From Rhodoferax sp. (GTDB taxonomy: Bacteria > Pseudomonadota > Gammaproteobacteria > Burkholderiales > Burkholderiaceae_C): 19,397 bases of DNA. Position 1 is the first letter of the stretch; every line of letters starts with the position of its first letter. The stretch is taken from positions 1 through 19,397 of the forward strand of contig JAJAZK010000122.1 of NCBI GenBank assembly GCA_026785765.1, read 5' to 3'. Shown here piece by piece: positions 1 to 8,700 of this stretch. The position numbers and the translations under genes were made by a program. The notes under the pieces are model-generated. The model did no database searches. It saw only the letters and a list, made by a program, of their open reading frames with translations, and was not told where the DNA came from.

Positions 1-764
1 GGCACCTGCGCCACCAGTGCGTCGCCCACGGCCAGCAGGATGTAGGTGTCTGCCGCCTGCGACGCGCTAAGACCGTGTTGCAACATGCCAATGGTAAAAC
101 CACCGAAGATAGTGATCAGCAGGATCAGGATGCCGGCGATGGCATCACCACGCACAAATTTCGAGGCCCCATCCATGGAGCCGAAGAAGTCGGCCTCCTC
201 GGCCACCTCGGCGCGCCGTCGTTTGGCCTCCTTCTCGTCGATGGTGCCGGCATTGAGGTCGGCATCCACGGCCATCTGCTTGCCCGGCATTGCGTCCAGC
301 GCAAAACGGGCCGACACCTCGGCGATGCGTTCCGCGCCCTTGGTGACAACGATGAAGTTGATCACGACCAGGATCGAGAACACGATCAGGCCGACGGCAA
401 AATTGCCGCCAATCAGGAAGTGGCCAAAGGCCTCGATCACCGACCCCGCTGCGCCCGGCCCGGTATGACCTTCGAGCAGCACGACGCGGGTCGACGCCAC
501 GTTGAGCGACAGGCGCATCAGCGTGGTCAGCAGCAGTACCGCCGGAAAGGCCGCGAAATCCAGCGGCCGCAACATGTAGGCGGCGACCATCATCACCATC
601 AAGGCGACCGCGATGTTGATGGTGAAGAAGACGTCCAGCAGGATGGGCGGCAACGGCAGAACCATCATCGACAGGATCGCCACGACCAGCAGCGGGGCAG
701 CCGCGCCCTGCGCCAGCGCCGCATTGGAGCCGAACCAGCGTTGCAGTGACTTGAACGCGTCCAT
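1..764 (-). CDS. flhA: Flagellar type III export gate protein FlhA, N-terminal part
   Basis: FlhA is the inner-membrane export gate of the flagellar type III secretion system. Only the first 254 residues are present; the gene continues past the left edge (family length is about 690-700). The start is the ATG at 764, which shares one base with the flhB stop (TGATG), so the two genes are translationally coupled. Hydrophobic segments lie at about residues 23-45, 50-64, 72-82 and 120-142. The family signature RLSLNVASTR is at residues 84-93, followed by the conserved cytoplasmic loop (TKGAERIAEVSARF from 141, DAMPGKQMAVDADL to 170). The motif FVRGDAIAG at 203-211 carries the Asp (D207) that matches the proton-coupling Asp208 of Salmonella FlhA. 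Identification is secure; the C-terminal cytoplasmic domain cannot be judged. Confidence 0.97.
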   Translation of the reverse strand, partial: MDAFKSLQRWFGSNAALAQGAAAPLLVVAILSMMVLPLPPILLDVFFTINIAVALMVMMVAAYMLRPLDFAAFPAVLLLTTLMRLSLNVASTRVVLLEGHTGPGAAGSVIEAFGHFLIGGNFAVGLIVFSILVVINFIVVTKGAERIAEVSARFALDAMPGKQMAVDADLNAGTIDEKEAKRRRAEVAEEADFFGSMDGASKFVRGDAIAGILILLITIFGGFTIGMLQHGLSASQAADTYILLAVGDALVAQV

Positions 765-1912
765 CAGGCGCCAGCCGCCCGGCCGAAGTGCGGATCGAGT
801 TCGGCCGGAACTACCGGTTGCGGCGGGTCGCCGGGCATCGGAGCGTCGCCGCGCAGGGCCGCTTTGAGCCGGTACACGTAGGCCAGTACCTGTGCCACGG
901 CGGTGTACAGACCCGACGGGATGTCCTGGCCGAGTTCGGCATGGGCGTAAAGCGCGCGCGCCAGCATTGGTGAGTCCAGTACCGGAATGTTGTTGGCGCG
1001 TGCGACATCGCGTATCCGTAATGCCAGCAGATCGGCCCCGCGCGAGATAGCCTGGGGCGCGCGCATGGTGGCATCGTCATACCGGACGGCCACCGCGAAG
1101 TGGGTCGGGTTCATCACCACAAAGTCTGCCCGCGGCACGGCGGAGATGCTGTTGCTTTGGGACAGCTCGCGTTGCCGCGCGCGCTGTTTGCCCTTCTGCA
1201 GCGGGTTGCCCTCGGACTCCTTGTTTTCCTGTTTGAACTCCTGGTGTGACATCTTCAGGCGCGAGCGGTGCAGGAATCTCTGCAAAGGCACATCCACCGT
1301 CGCCACCAGCAGAATCACCAGCAGCATCAGCGCCATGCCTTGCTGCAACCAGCGGTTCAGATGCCCGACTGCCGCAGTCGAGGGTTGCATGATCGTGGCC
1401 GCCACGGGCTGCATCGTCGACAGCAGGTACCAGCCGGCGACCACGCCGAGCACCGAGATCACGAGCAACATTTTCGCCACTTCGGCGAACTTGTCTTTGG
1501 TGAACATACGGCCGATGCCTGCCAGCGGATCAAGACGCGTCAGATCGGGCAGCAGCGGTTTGAGGCTGCTGACCCAGCCGCCGACCGCAACCGAGCTGAG
1601 CACGACCGCGATACCGACGATGCCGGCAAAGGCAGCGCAGGCAATCAGGCCGGGCAGCACCATGTCCTGCAGCCGGGTCAGCATGGTCGCTGGATGCGCC
1701 ATCGTGGCGGAATCGAAGCGGAGTTGGTGGGCCAGGCCCATGCGCATGTGCTCGAACAGATAGGGCATCAAACCCAGCAGGGCAAGCGCCCCCACGCCCA
1801 GCACCGCCAGGTGCGACAAGTATTGGGATCGGGTGACCTGCCCGTCGTCAACCGCGCGCTGTAGCTTGCGCTGTGACGCCGGAAGGTTGCGATCCTGGCT
1901 GCTGGATTCCAT
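764..1912 (-). CDS. flhB: Flagellar export switch protein FlhB
   Basis: FlhB switches export specificity from rod/hook to filament substrates and sits in the inner-membrane export gate. The 382-residue product has the family's usual length. It begins with the hydrophilic leader typical of FlhB (ESSSQDRNLPASQRKLQ, then DDGQVTRS). Four hydrophobic segments follow (about residues 33-52, 85-112, 145-165 and 190-206), then the cytoplasmic linker rich in K, R and E (about 212-255). The autocleavage motif NPTH is at 268-271, very close to its position in enteric FlhB, followed by FAVAVRYDD. The gene is directly upstream of flhA with a one-base overlap. It lies 140 bp after cheY; cheZ, often found at this point in related bacteria, is not there. 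No strong Shine-Dalgarno sequence is visible before the ATG. Confidence 0.97.
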   Translation of the reverse strand: MESSSQDRNLPASQRKLQRAVDDGQVTRSQYLSHLAVLGVGALALLGLMPYLFEHMRMGLAHQLRFDSATMAHPATMLTRLQDMVLPGLIACAAFAGIVGIAVVLSSVAVGGWVSSLKPLLPDLTRLDPLAGIGRMFTKDKFAEVAKMLLVISVLGVVAGWYLLSTMQPVAATIMQPSTAAVGHLNRWLQQGMALMLLVILLVATVDVPLQRFLHRSRLKMSHQEFKQENKESEGNPLQKGKQRARQRELSQSNSISAVPRADFVVMNPTHFAVAVRYDDATMRAPQAISRGADLLALRIRDVARANNIPVLDSPMLARALYAHAELGQDIPSGLYTAVAQVLAYVYRLKAALRGDAPMPGDPPQPVVPAELDPHFGRAAGA

Positions 1913-2052
1913 GTGACGGGCCCGTGTGGTCTGGATGGATTTTGCGTTGCCCCCCGGAAAACTAAAGTCCGAAAAGGCGGCTGATCACCCGCCACTTCGC
2001 CACCCTGGCGCCGCTGGTGACGGAACGCGCAGACACGCCACGCGGCAGTGAA

Positions 2053-2442
2053 TTACTGCAGACCGAGCTTGCGCAGTATCCGCTCGACCTTGCCTTCGAG
2101 GATTGCCTTGGTGAAGGGCTTCACGACATAGCCGGCCGCACCCAGACGTGCCGCCTGCAAGATTTCCTCCTTGCGCGCATCGGCCGACAGCATCAGGAAC
2201 GGGATATGGCACAAGGACACATCGCCCTTCACCTTGGCGAGCAACTGCAAACCGTCGAGCCGGGGCATGTGGACGTCACTCACCACAAAATCAAACTTTC
2301 CGTCGCGCAGTTTCTCCAGCGCAACCATCCCGTCCTCGGCCTCTTCGACTTGCGTGTAACCGGCTTCCTTGAGCAGGTTGACGACAATGCGCCGCATCGT
2401 CGAGAAATCGTCCACCACCAGAAACCGCAATGCCTTGGCCAT
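2053..2442 (-). CDS. cheY: CheY-family chemotaxis response regulator, divergent
   Basis: This is a single receiver domain of 129 residues with no output domain, as in CheY, which carries phosphate-dependent signals from CheA to the flagellar switch protein FliM. The start VVDDFSTMRRIV is nearly identical to E. coli CheY. Acidic-pocket residues D11 and D12, phosphoacceptor D56, Y105 and K108 are all present, each one position lower than in E. coli. Several usually conserved positions differ: the stretch after the phosphoacceptor reads SDVHMPRLDG instead of SDWNMPNMDG, and the T87 equivalent is S86 within LSADARKEE. It lies 58 bp after motB and may be read from the same message. No cheA, cheW or cheZ is nearby. 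It could be the main CheY or a specialised paralogue; assignment to the CheY family is firm, exact role less so. Confidence 0.9.
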   Translation of the reverse strand: MAKALRFLVVDDFSTMRRIVVNLLKEAGYTQVEEAEDGMVALEKLRDGKFDFVVSDVHMPRLDGLQLLAKVKGDVSLCHIPFLMLSADARKEEILQAARLGAAGYVVKPFTKAILEGKVERILRKLGLQ

Positions 2443-2500
2443 AAAACGATTATTGCCCAGCGCTCAGACCGCACGCACGCCTGCAGCGCCGTCCGGAGTG

Positions 2501-3448
2501 TCAGCGTGTTGCGCGTGGCGCCACCGGGGCGGCAGGTGCAACCGCTTCGGCGGCTGGCAGCACTGGAGTACGTGCGCTTCCGAGTAGCCGCTCTTCTGCC
2601 TCGCGGGTCATGACCAGAATAGTGATGCGCCGGTTGCTGGCGCCGAGCGGGTTTTGCGTGTCGAGCAGGCTGCTGGACGCGAGACCAGTTACCCGCACCA
2701 GCTTTTCGTCCGGCATGCCAGCCGCTACCAGTTCGCGGCGCGACGAGTTGGCGCGGTCGGCCGACAGTTCCCAGTTGCTGTAACCACGGGGTCCGTTGCC
2801 GTAAGGCGAACGGTCGGTGTGACCGTCCAGGCTGATCTTGTTGTCGACGCCACCCAGCGCGGTACCAATCTCACGCAGGATCTCGCGCATGTAGGGTTTG
2901 ACCAGGGCACTACCGACGTCGAACATGGCGCGGTTCTGGTCGTCCACGATCTGAATCTGCAAACCGTCTGGCGTGGTCTCCAGGCGGATTTGCGAGCTGA
3001 ACTCGGCGAGCCGCGGATTGTTCGCGATCACCGAGCTGATCTTGGCGCTGAGTGCAGCGAGTTTGCGCGCGTCCTGCTTCGCGACTTCGGCCTTGGCCGC
3101 GTCGAGTGCCGCCTTCTTGGCTATGATCGGATCGGTCGAGTCGGCGCGTTTGTTCTGCCCGCTCTGCTTGGTCAGGTCGTTGCCGCCGCCCAGGATCACG
3201 CTGTTGCTGGCGCCAGCACCAGTGCCGCCCATTAACGCCACTTTCAGCGGCGCGCTGAAATAGTCGGACAGGCCCTTCTTGTCACCTTCCGAGGTAGAGC
3301 CGAGTAACCACATGAGCAGGAAAAACGCCATCATGGCGGTCACGAAGTCTGCATACGCGATCTTCCAGGCACCGCCATGGACTGCGTGGCCACCCTTCTT
3401 GACCCGCTTGATGATGATCGGCTGCAGCTTCTTGGCGTCGGTTGCCAT
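2501..3448 (-). CDS. motB: Flagellar stator protein MotB
   Basis: MotB forms the proton-driven stator with MotA and anchors it to peptidoglycan. The 315-residue product has a short cytoplasmic N-terminus with the family pattern KRVKKGGHAVHGGAWKIAYA. One membrane segment follows (about 28-50), carrying the essential proton-binding Asp (D34, matching D32 of E. coli MotB). A periplasmic linker rich in Ala, Lys and Gly follows, then a C-terminal OmpA-like peptidoglycan-binding domain with DGHTDRSPYGNGPRG and the NWELSADRAN motif. The tail is rich in Ala and Pro. It starts 24 bp after the motA stop, an ordinary motAB arrangement. Residues point to the proton type, not the sodium type. Confidence 0.97.
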   Translation of the reverse strand: MATDAKKLQPIIIKRVKKGGHAVHGGAWKIAYADFVTAMMAFFLLMWLLGSTSEGDKKGLSDYFSAPLKVALMGGTGAGASNSVILGGGNDLTKQSGQNKRADSTDPIIAKKAALDAAKAEVAKQDARKLAALSAKISSVIANNPRLAEFSSQIRLETTPDGLQIQIVDDQNRAMFDVGSALVKPYMREILREIGTALGGVDNKISLDGHTDRSPYGNGPRGYSNWELSADRANSSRRELVAAGMPDEKLVRVTGLASSSLLDTQNPLGASNRRITILVMTREAEERLLGSARTPVLPAAEAVAPAAPVAPRATR

Positions 3449-3472
3449 GTCAGTGCGTTCCAGGAAAATGCA

Positions 3473-4333
3473 TTACTTCTTGCCGCGCACGTGCGCTTCG
3501 AGTTCGACAAAACTCGGGCGCTCGGTGGAGAACAGGACCTTGCGCCCGAACTCGATGGCGGTGGACGGGTTGTAGCCCTGCATGCTGGCGAGCAGGGTGG
3601 TTTTGATGCACTGGAACTCCTTGGCGGCGTCTTCCGTTTTCTGCTCCAGCAAGCCGCCCAGCGGCTCCACCACGCCGTACGCCAGCAGAATTCCCAGGAA
3701 TGTGCCGACCAGCGCCGACGCGATCATGCCGCCCAGCACTGCTGGCGGCTGGCCCACCGAACCCATGGTGTTCACCACACCCAGCACGGCCGCCACGATA
3801 CCGAACGCCGGCAGGGCACCCGCGAGGCGGGCGATAGCCGCAATCGGCGCATGCGATTCCTGATGGTGGGTGTCGATCTCGCTGTCCATCAGGGCTTCGA
3901 TTTCATGCGCGTTGAGGTTGCCCGAGACCATCATGCGCAAGTAGTCAGTCATGAACTCAACGACATGGTGGTCACTGCCGACCGTCGGGTACTTTTTAAA
4001 AATCTCCGACTCGTCGGGCGTCTCGACGTCCTTCTCGATCGCCATCAGCCCTTCCTTGCGGGCTTTCTGCAGGATGTCATACAGAAGCGCCATCAGCTCC
4101 ATGTAGCGCGCCTTCGTGTATTTGGAGGTTTTCAACGCCTGTGGCAACAGCTTGATGACGGCCTTGAGCACCTTGGGCTGGTTGTTGACCGCGAAGGCCC
4201 CGAGCGCACCGCCGAAGATTGTGACCAATTCAAACGGCAGCGCCGTCAGAATTACACCGATGTTGCCACCGTGGAAGATGTAGACGCCAAAGATGCATCC
4301 CATGGCGACAGCGTAGCCGACGATAACGATCAT
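3473..4333 (-). CDS. motA: Flagellar stator protein MotA
   Basis: MotA is the inner-membrane stator subunit that pushes on the rotor protein FliG. The 286-residue product has the expected four membrane segments (about 3-20, 30-50, 168-190 and 200-222) with the large cytoplasmic loop between the second and third. Functional residues known from E. coli are present two positions later: R92 and E100 in the loop (for rotor contact), P175 and P224 (for conformational change). The stretch VEFMTDYLRMM is typical of the proton-driven MotA branch. It is the first gene of a motA-motB-(cheY) unit, separated from flhC by 146 bp that hold a terminator-like hairpin. The Shine-Dalgarno sequence before the ATG is weak. 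Confidence 0.97.
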   Translation of the reverse strand: MIVIVGYAVAMGCIFGVYIFHGGNIGVILTALPFELVTIFGGALGAFAVNNQPKVLKAVIKLLPQALKTSKYTKARYMELMALLYDILQKARKEGLMAIEKDVETPDESEIFKKYPTVGSDHHVVEFMTDYLRMMVSGNLNAHEIEALMDSEIDTHHQESHAPIAAIARLAGALPAFGIVAAVLGVVNTMGSVGQPPAVLGGMIASALVGTFLGILLAYGVVEPLGGLLEQKTEDAAKEFQCIKTTLLASMQGYNPSTAIEFGRKVLFSTERPSFVELEAHVRGKK

Positions 4334-4401
4334 GATTGGACTCGGTTACTGCACGTGGTCAGGGTTCACGCGAGAGTGCAGGCCCGAAGTTGAGTTGACC
4401 C

Positions 4402-4427
4402 ATTTTATGAAATTGCACATTCTGCAA
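4402..4427 (-). promoter_or_regulatory. Possible motA promoter/operator with inverted repeat
   Basis: The flhC-motA gap contains an inverted repeat, TTGCA-N5-TGCAA, at 4413-4427, with A/T-rich flanks that partly extend the symmetry. On the minus strand it is followed by TAAAAT (4407-4402), which resembles a -10 element, but TTGCAG (4427-4422) is only 14 bases upstream of it, which is short for a sigma-70 promoter. No convincing sigma-28 site was seen here. The repeat could be an operator or a coincidence; it is noted because it lies about 70-95 bases before the motA start, where a promoter is expected. Confidence 0.25.
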
Positions 4428-4431
4428 AATC

Positions 4432-4460
4432 GGAAAAGGGCCTGATTAAGGCCCTATTTT
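4432..4460 (-). terminator. Rho-independent terminator after flhC
   Basis: A hairpin with stem AGGGCC/GGCCCT (4437-4442 with 4450-4455) and a 7-base loop lies 20-48 bases after the flhC stop. On the minus strand the stem is followed by TTTT. A T-run also follows on the plus strand, so it could work in both directions. It suggests that flhDC is transcribed separately from motAB, at least in part. The stem is short, so termination may be incomplete. Confidence 0.65.
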
Positions 4461-4479
4461 CCAGGTTCCATGTGTCGGC

Positions 4480-5016
4480 TCAGTGCACCATGATGCCACC
4501 GGTGAGCGCGCTTTTGCCCGCCCGTGCCGGTGGCTCACACAGTCCACACAGATAGTTGCGGGCGTTCTCGTACGGCTCCGTCACGAAATGGCCACCGCAG
4601 CGTGAACAGCGCGTCATGGTCAGCATCTGGTTGTCGACAAACTTGACCAGCCTCCACGCCCGCGTGATCGACAGCAGCGGCTCCACGTCGCACGAAGCGA
4701 TCTGTTCCAGATACAGCTTGAAGGCTTTCATCACCGCGTCGATGTCTTCCAGCGCGCTGACCTTGCCGAGGTATTCGTAGATATTGAGGAACAACGACGC
4801 GTGGATGTTGGGTTGCCAGGTCAGGAACCAGTCGGTCGAAAACGGCAGCTGGCCCTTGGAAGGGGACCGGCCAGCGACCTCCTTGTACAGACGCAACAGG
4901 CGCTCGTACGAGAGCTTGGTTTCGCTCTCAAGTACTTGCAGCCGGGCGCCAAGGTGGATCAGTGCCACGGCGCGTTCAATCTGCCGTGACTCGTTGAGGA
5001 TGCTTTTGGTGGCCAT
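4480..5016 (-). CDS. flhC: Flagellar master regulator subunit FlhC
   Basis: FlhC forms the FlhD4C2 complex that activates early flagellar operons. The frame is open upstream to 5199, but the start is placed at the ATG at 5016, because the protein from there (178 residues, beginning MATKSILNESRQIERAV) matches the family and the upstream part does not. The zinc-binding cysteines are all present at C137, C140, C157 and C160 (CSRC and CGLC), the same numbering as in E. coli FlhC. Other family traits are a helix-rich N-terminal half with SYERLLRLYKEV and the LPFSTDWFLTWQPNIHAS region. It lies 47 bp after flhD; no clear Shine-Dalgarno sequence precedes the ATG, which hints at coupling to flhD translation. 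Confidence 0.96.
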   Translation of the reverse strand: MATKSILNESRQIERAVALIHLGARLQVLESETKLSYERLLRLYKEVAGRSPSKGQLPFSTDWFLTWQPNIHASLFLNIYEYLGKVSALEDIDAVMKAFKLYLEQIASCDVEPLLSITRAWRLVKFVDNQMLTMTRCSRCGGHFVTEPYENARNYLCGLCEPPARAGKSALTGGIMVH

Positions 5017-5063
5017 AAGGTGTACTGCAAATGGGAGCGGTGAAGCGCTGGCTGGGACGGCGC

Positions 5064-5390
5064 CTACATGGCCTCGGCAAACTTGCCCGACATCAGGATG
5101 CTCGCATGCAGCCGGGTGGTGGCGTCGTTGTTGACCTTGCGCGTCGTGTGGTTGGTCAGCAGATTCCAGACGATGTCGTCGTCGACGCGGAACTTGCACA
5201 ACAACATGTTGCCCGAAGCGATCTTCAGGATCTGTGCTGGCGACAGGTTCGCAACCAGGTCGGCCGACTCTTCCGACATGCCCAGGCGAAACAGCGCTTC
5301 GGCGCGGTCCGAACGGATCAGGTTTTGCGCCAGCATAAGGTAGGTCAGGTTGGCCTCCCGGATCTCGGAAAGAATCTGTTCGTTGGTCAT
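5064..5390 (-). CDS. flhD: Flagellar master regulator subunit FlhD
   Basis: FlhD is the partner of FlhC in the class I flagellar activator complex. The frame is open upstream to 5486, but the start is placed at the ATG at 5390, since a good Shine-Dalgarno sequence (AGGAAGGG, ending about five bases before the ATG) precedes it. The resulting protein has 108 residues, near the family length of 106-118. Family patterns include the N-terminal NLTYLMLAQNLI and the FRLGMSEE region. Cys65, in LLCKFRV, matches the cysteine that links FlhD chains in E. coli. The gene is the first of flhDC, and divergent from the glycosyltransferase operon. Confidence 0.95.
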   Translation of the reverse strand: MTNEQILSEIREANLTYLMLAQNLIRSDRAEALFRLGMSEESADLVANLSPAQILKIASGNMLLCKFRVDDDIVWNLLTNHTTRKVNNDATTRLHASILMSGKFAEAM

Positions 5391-5701
5391 GGTTTCCCTT
5401 CCTGCATCGTGCGGCCGTGTTCGGCTGCTATGGGAACGATTGTCAGAGTAGTGTGAAAAACTTGAATCGGCAAAAGGATGCATCACGCGTCAGGCTTTTT
5501 GCGCTGCACGTAAGGCAAAGCCCGACAGCCTCCTGGGCGGACTCGCGACGCGGCGCGAATTGACGTCTGAACACCACGCTTATTCCGTGACCGTGTATTG
5601 CCTGCGGCGACTAACCTGCAGGCTTCGCACGGCTTGCTGTAAGGCGACGCCTGCGCGGACCGATACGGATTTCTTCAAATGTTTTGTGCAGGGCGCCGAC
5701 G
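5391..5701. other. Divergent intergenic region, flhDC / glycosylation operon
   Basis: This 311-bp stretch holds no credible gene. It must contain the start signals of flhDC (leftward), and probably of the glycosyltransferase operon (rightward). For the rightward direction the best sigma-70-like candidate is TTGACG (5560-5565) with TATTCC (5581-5586), but the 15-base spacing is short and the -10 is poor. An inverted repeat GCAGGC/GCCTGC (5618-5623 with 5649-5654) lies between this and the glycosyltransferase start and could form a weak leader hairpin. No FlhDC box or sigma-28 site was convincing here. Confidence 0.5.
5445..5473 (-). promoter_or_regulatory. Candidate sigma-70 promoter of flhDC
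   Basis: On the minus strand TTGCCG (5473-5468) and TACTCT (5450-5445) are separated by 17 bases, about 55 bases before the flhD ATG. The spacing is ideal; the hexamers match consensus at four and three of six positions. It is the best candidate for a housekeeping promoter of the class I operon, but this is a guess by eye. Confidence 0.35.
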
Positions 5702-8700
5702 ATGGAAGAGCAATTGATGGAGCAAGGTCTTGAATCGGTAACGATTGCCGGATCAACCGGCGACGCGGCGCTGGCTGCGGATTTGCAGCGCCTGATACAT
5801 GGCGTGCTGCACGGCCTGATGGAACAGGCCGTGCGTTTGCAGCGTGCTGGCGAGTTCGACCAGGCGCGCGCCTTCTACGGCGCGGTCTTGCAGGAGCAGC
5901 CAGGTCATTCCGACGCCAACCACAATCTGGCTGTAATTGCACTTGAAAGCGGAGACCACGCGGGCGCAGTACGGCATTTCGAGGCCGCATTGGGTGCCCA
6001 GCCTGGGTACTGGCAATATTGGATCAGCCTGGTCGACGCCCATATACAGACCGGTGCGGTGATGACTGCGGCGCGGGTGCTGGAAGATGCCCGGCGCGCC
6101 GGTCTGCCGGGCGCGGCGATCGACGAAATTGCCCCGCGCTTGGTGGTCCGGCCAACGGTCCAGGCACGGGCCGCAGAGCAGGCGGCGCCATCGGGCGCAG
6201 CTGTGACCATGCTCACTCTATTGCTGAACCAAAAGCGTCACGTGGAGCTCGCCGAATGCGCAGGCACGCTCACGCGCCAATTTCCGGAGAATGCCCTGGG
6301 CTGGCGCATGCGTGGCCTGGCGTTGGCCGCACAAGGAGACGATGCCGGCGCGTCGGCGGCGTGGCTTGGGTTGACCCGGTTGTGTCCGCACGACGTGGAG
6401 AACTGGAACACCTGGGGTCTGTCAATCAGTGGCCAGGACCGCCTGCTGGAGGCGGAAATGGCGTTCAGGACCGCGCTTGCGCTCGACCCGCAGCATGCGG
6501 TTGCGCAATGCAACCTTGGATTTGTACTGCACCGTCGCGGCAGTCTGCGCCTGGCGGAACAGGCGCTGCTGCGCAGCCTGGAGCTGCGGCCGGACTATCC
6601 GGTTGCCTGCCTCAACCTGAGTGTGGTCAAGGACGAACTCGGTGACCCGGCGCAGGCTGAGACCTGGGTGCGTCGTGCATTGGTGGCCCAGCCCGACTTT
6701 GTACATGCCCACACTTCCCTGGGCTACCTGTTGAAGGACCAGGGGCGCATCGACGAGGGGCTGGCAAGTATCGAGCGGGCGTTGCAACTGGATGCGCTGA
6801 ATTTGGCGGCCCACAGTAACCGGCTGTTCCTGTTGAACTACCACCCGGACAAACCAGCACACGAGATTTTTGCAGCCTACCAGCAGTTTGACCGGCAGTT
6901 ATGCCAACCGTTGCGGGAGCACTGGCAGCCGCACCCGAATGACCGGGACAGCAAACGCAGGCTGCGCGTCGGATATGTGTGCCCGAGTTTTCACAACCAT
7001 TCGGCGCGCCACTTCCTGGAACCCTTGCTGGCATGCCACGACCATGCAAAAGTGGAGGTGTTTGCGTATGCAGAAATGAACGCCCCCCCGGATGCGATGA
7101 CGGCACGGTACCGCTCCAGCGTGGACCATTGGTTGCAAACCAACGGCCTGTCTGACGCGGAATTGGCGCAGCGCATACGGGACGACCGCATTGATGTGCT
7201 GGTGGACATCGCCGGCCACACCCGCGGCCATCGCCTGCCGGTGTTTGCGCGCAAGCCGGCACCGGTGTCACTGCATTGGCTGGACTACGGGTACACCACT
7301 GGCGTGACGGCGATCGACTACTACCTGACCGACGATGCGACCGCCCCACCCGGCAGTGAGGCGCTGTTTGCAGAAGCTCCATGGCGCCTGCCGGTTCCTG
7401 CCTTTGTCTACCGACCCAGTTCCGGCATGGGCGAGGTGGGCCGTCTGCCGGCCCTGGCGGCAGGGCATTTGACGTTCGGGACACTGACGCGGGCCATCCG
7501 TATCAACCACCGCACGGTGCGCGCGTGGTCTGCGGTTCTGCACCGGGTCGCGGGATCGAGGATGGTTGTGGACAGCAGCAACTTCAAGGATCCTGGCGCA
7601 GCGCAAAGACTGGCGCAACAGTTTGTCGATCATGGCATTGCACCTGAGCGTTTGAGCATCGGTTACCACAGCCCCCCTTGGGACGTGCTGCGGGGCATCG
7701 ACATCGGGCTGGACTGCTTTCCGCATAACTCCGGCACCACCCTGTTCGAGATGCTCTATATGGGCGTACCGTATGTGACGCTGGCCGGCCGCCCCAGTGT
7801 CGGCCGGGTCGGTAGCGCTGTACTGCAAGGGCTGGGCGAACCCGGCTGGATTTCCAGTAGCGAAGAAGACTATGTACAAGCCGCAGTGGCAATGGCCGGT
7901 GATTTGCCCGCACTCGCTCGCATCCGTGCACGCCTGCGCCAGCAGATGCAGGACAGCCCGTTGATGGACGAAGCCGGATTCGCACGCCGGGTGGAAGATG
8001 CATACCGGAAGATGTTCTCGCGCTGGTGCGCCACGCAAGGTGCTGCAATTCAGTTGGCGGCCACGGATACGCAGCCAGTGGCAGCGGGTGTTGGTGAATC
8101 GGTCGAGGCGCTGCTGCAGCGCGCGCTGCAGCAGGCCATGGCTGCGGCCGTTTTGCACCACCGCGCCCGGCAACTGCCCGAAGCGGAGGATGGCTACCGC
8201 GAAATCCTGCAGGCCTGCCCGGATCATCCGGATGCCAACCACAACCTCGCGGTGATCGCGCTGGAATGCGGCAAGGCCGAGGCCAGCCTGCCGCTGTTTC
8301 GCCGCGCGCACCTCGCCCAGCCAGGCAACTGGCAGTACTGGCTGAGCTATTTCGATGGTTTGCTGCAGTCCGGGCAGCGCCACGCAGCCACCACGCTGCT
8401 GGAGTCTCGCCGCCGTTCAGGGCTGGGAGTGGCCCTGACGCAGGAACTGGTCGAACGCGTGGTCAACAGCCGCTTTGCCGCGTTGAGCGCCCATGCGCCG
8501 CGCGACCCGCAGGCGATGGTTGCGTCGGCCGACTCGCGCCGCAGCAAGCGGCGGCCGCATGCGGATTCGCCTTCTGCACAGGAGTTCGCACGCATCGACG
8601 ACAGGTTCAAGCAGGGCCGCATGGCCGACGTCGCGCGTCTGGCACGCACCATGACCCGGCGCCATCCCCGGGCAGCCTACGGCTGGAAGGCGCTAGGTGC

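Noticed and set aside
1962..1990. TAAAGTCC on the plus strand upstream of flhB, similar to a sigma-28 -35 element
   Set aside because: No matching -10 element at the right distance, and it would read antisense into cheY.
1985..2034. Imperfect palindrome around GGCGCC after cheY as a terminator
   Set aside because: The arms contain three mismatches and no T-run follows on either strand.
2017..2613. Plus-strand open frame opposite cheY
   Set aside because: It is the reverse of cheY and intergenic DNA; no recognisable motif or ribosome site.
5017..5199. N-terminal extension of FlhC by 61 residues
   Set aside because: The extension is an open frame that overlaps flhD, has no family resemblance and is rich in Arg, Pro and His, as out-of-frame high-GC DNA is. 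FlhC numbering fits the ATG at 5016 exactly.
5626..5638. Sigma-54-like site before the glycosyltransferase (GCACGGCTTGCT)
   Set aside because: The gap between the GC and TTGC elements is two bases short of the strict sigma-54 spacing and the leading TG is missing.
5684..5701. TTG start for the glycosyltransferase, six codons upstream
   Set aside because: No ribosome site supports it, and ATG codons at 5702 and 5717 follow directly, the latter with a good Shine-Dalgarno sequence.
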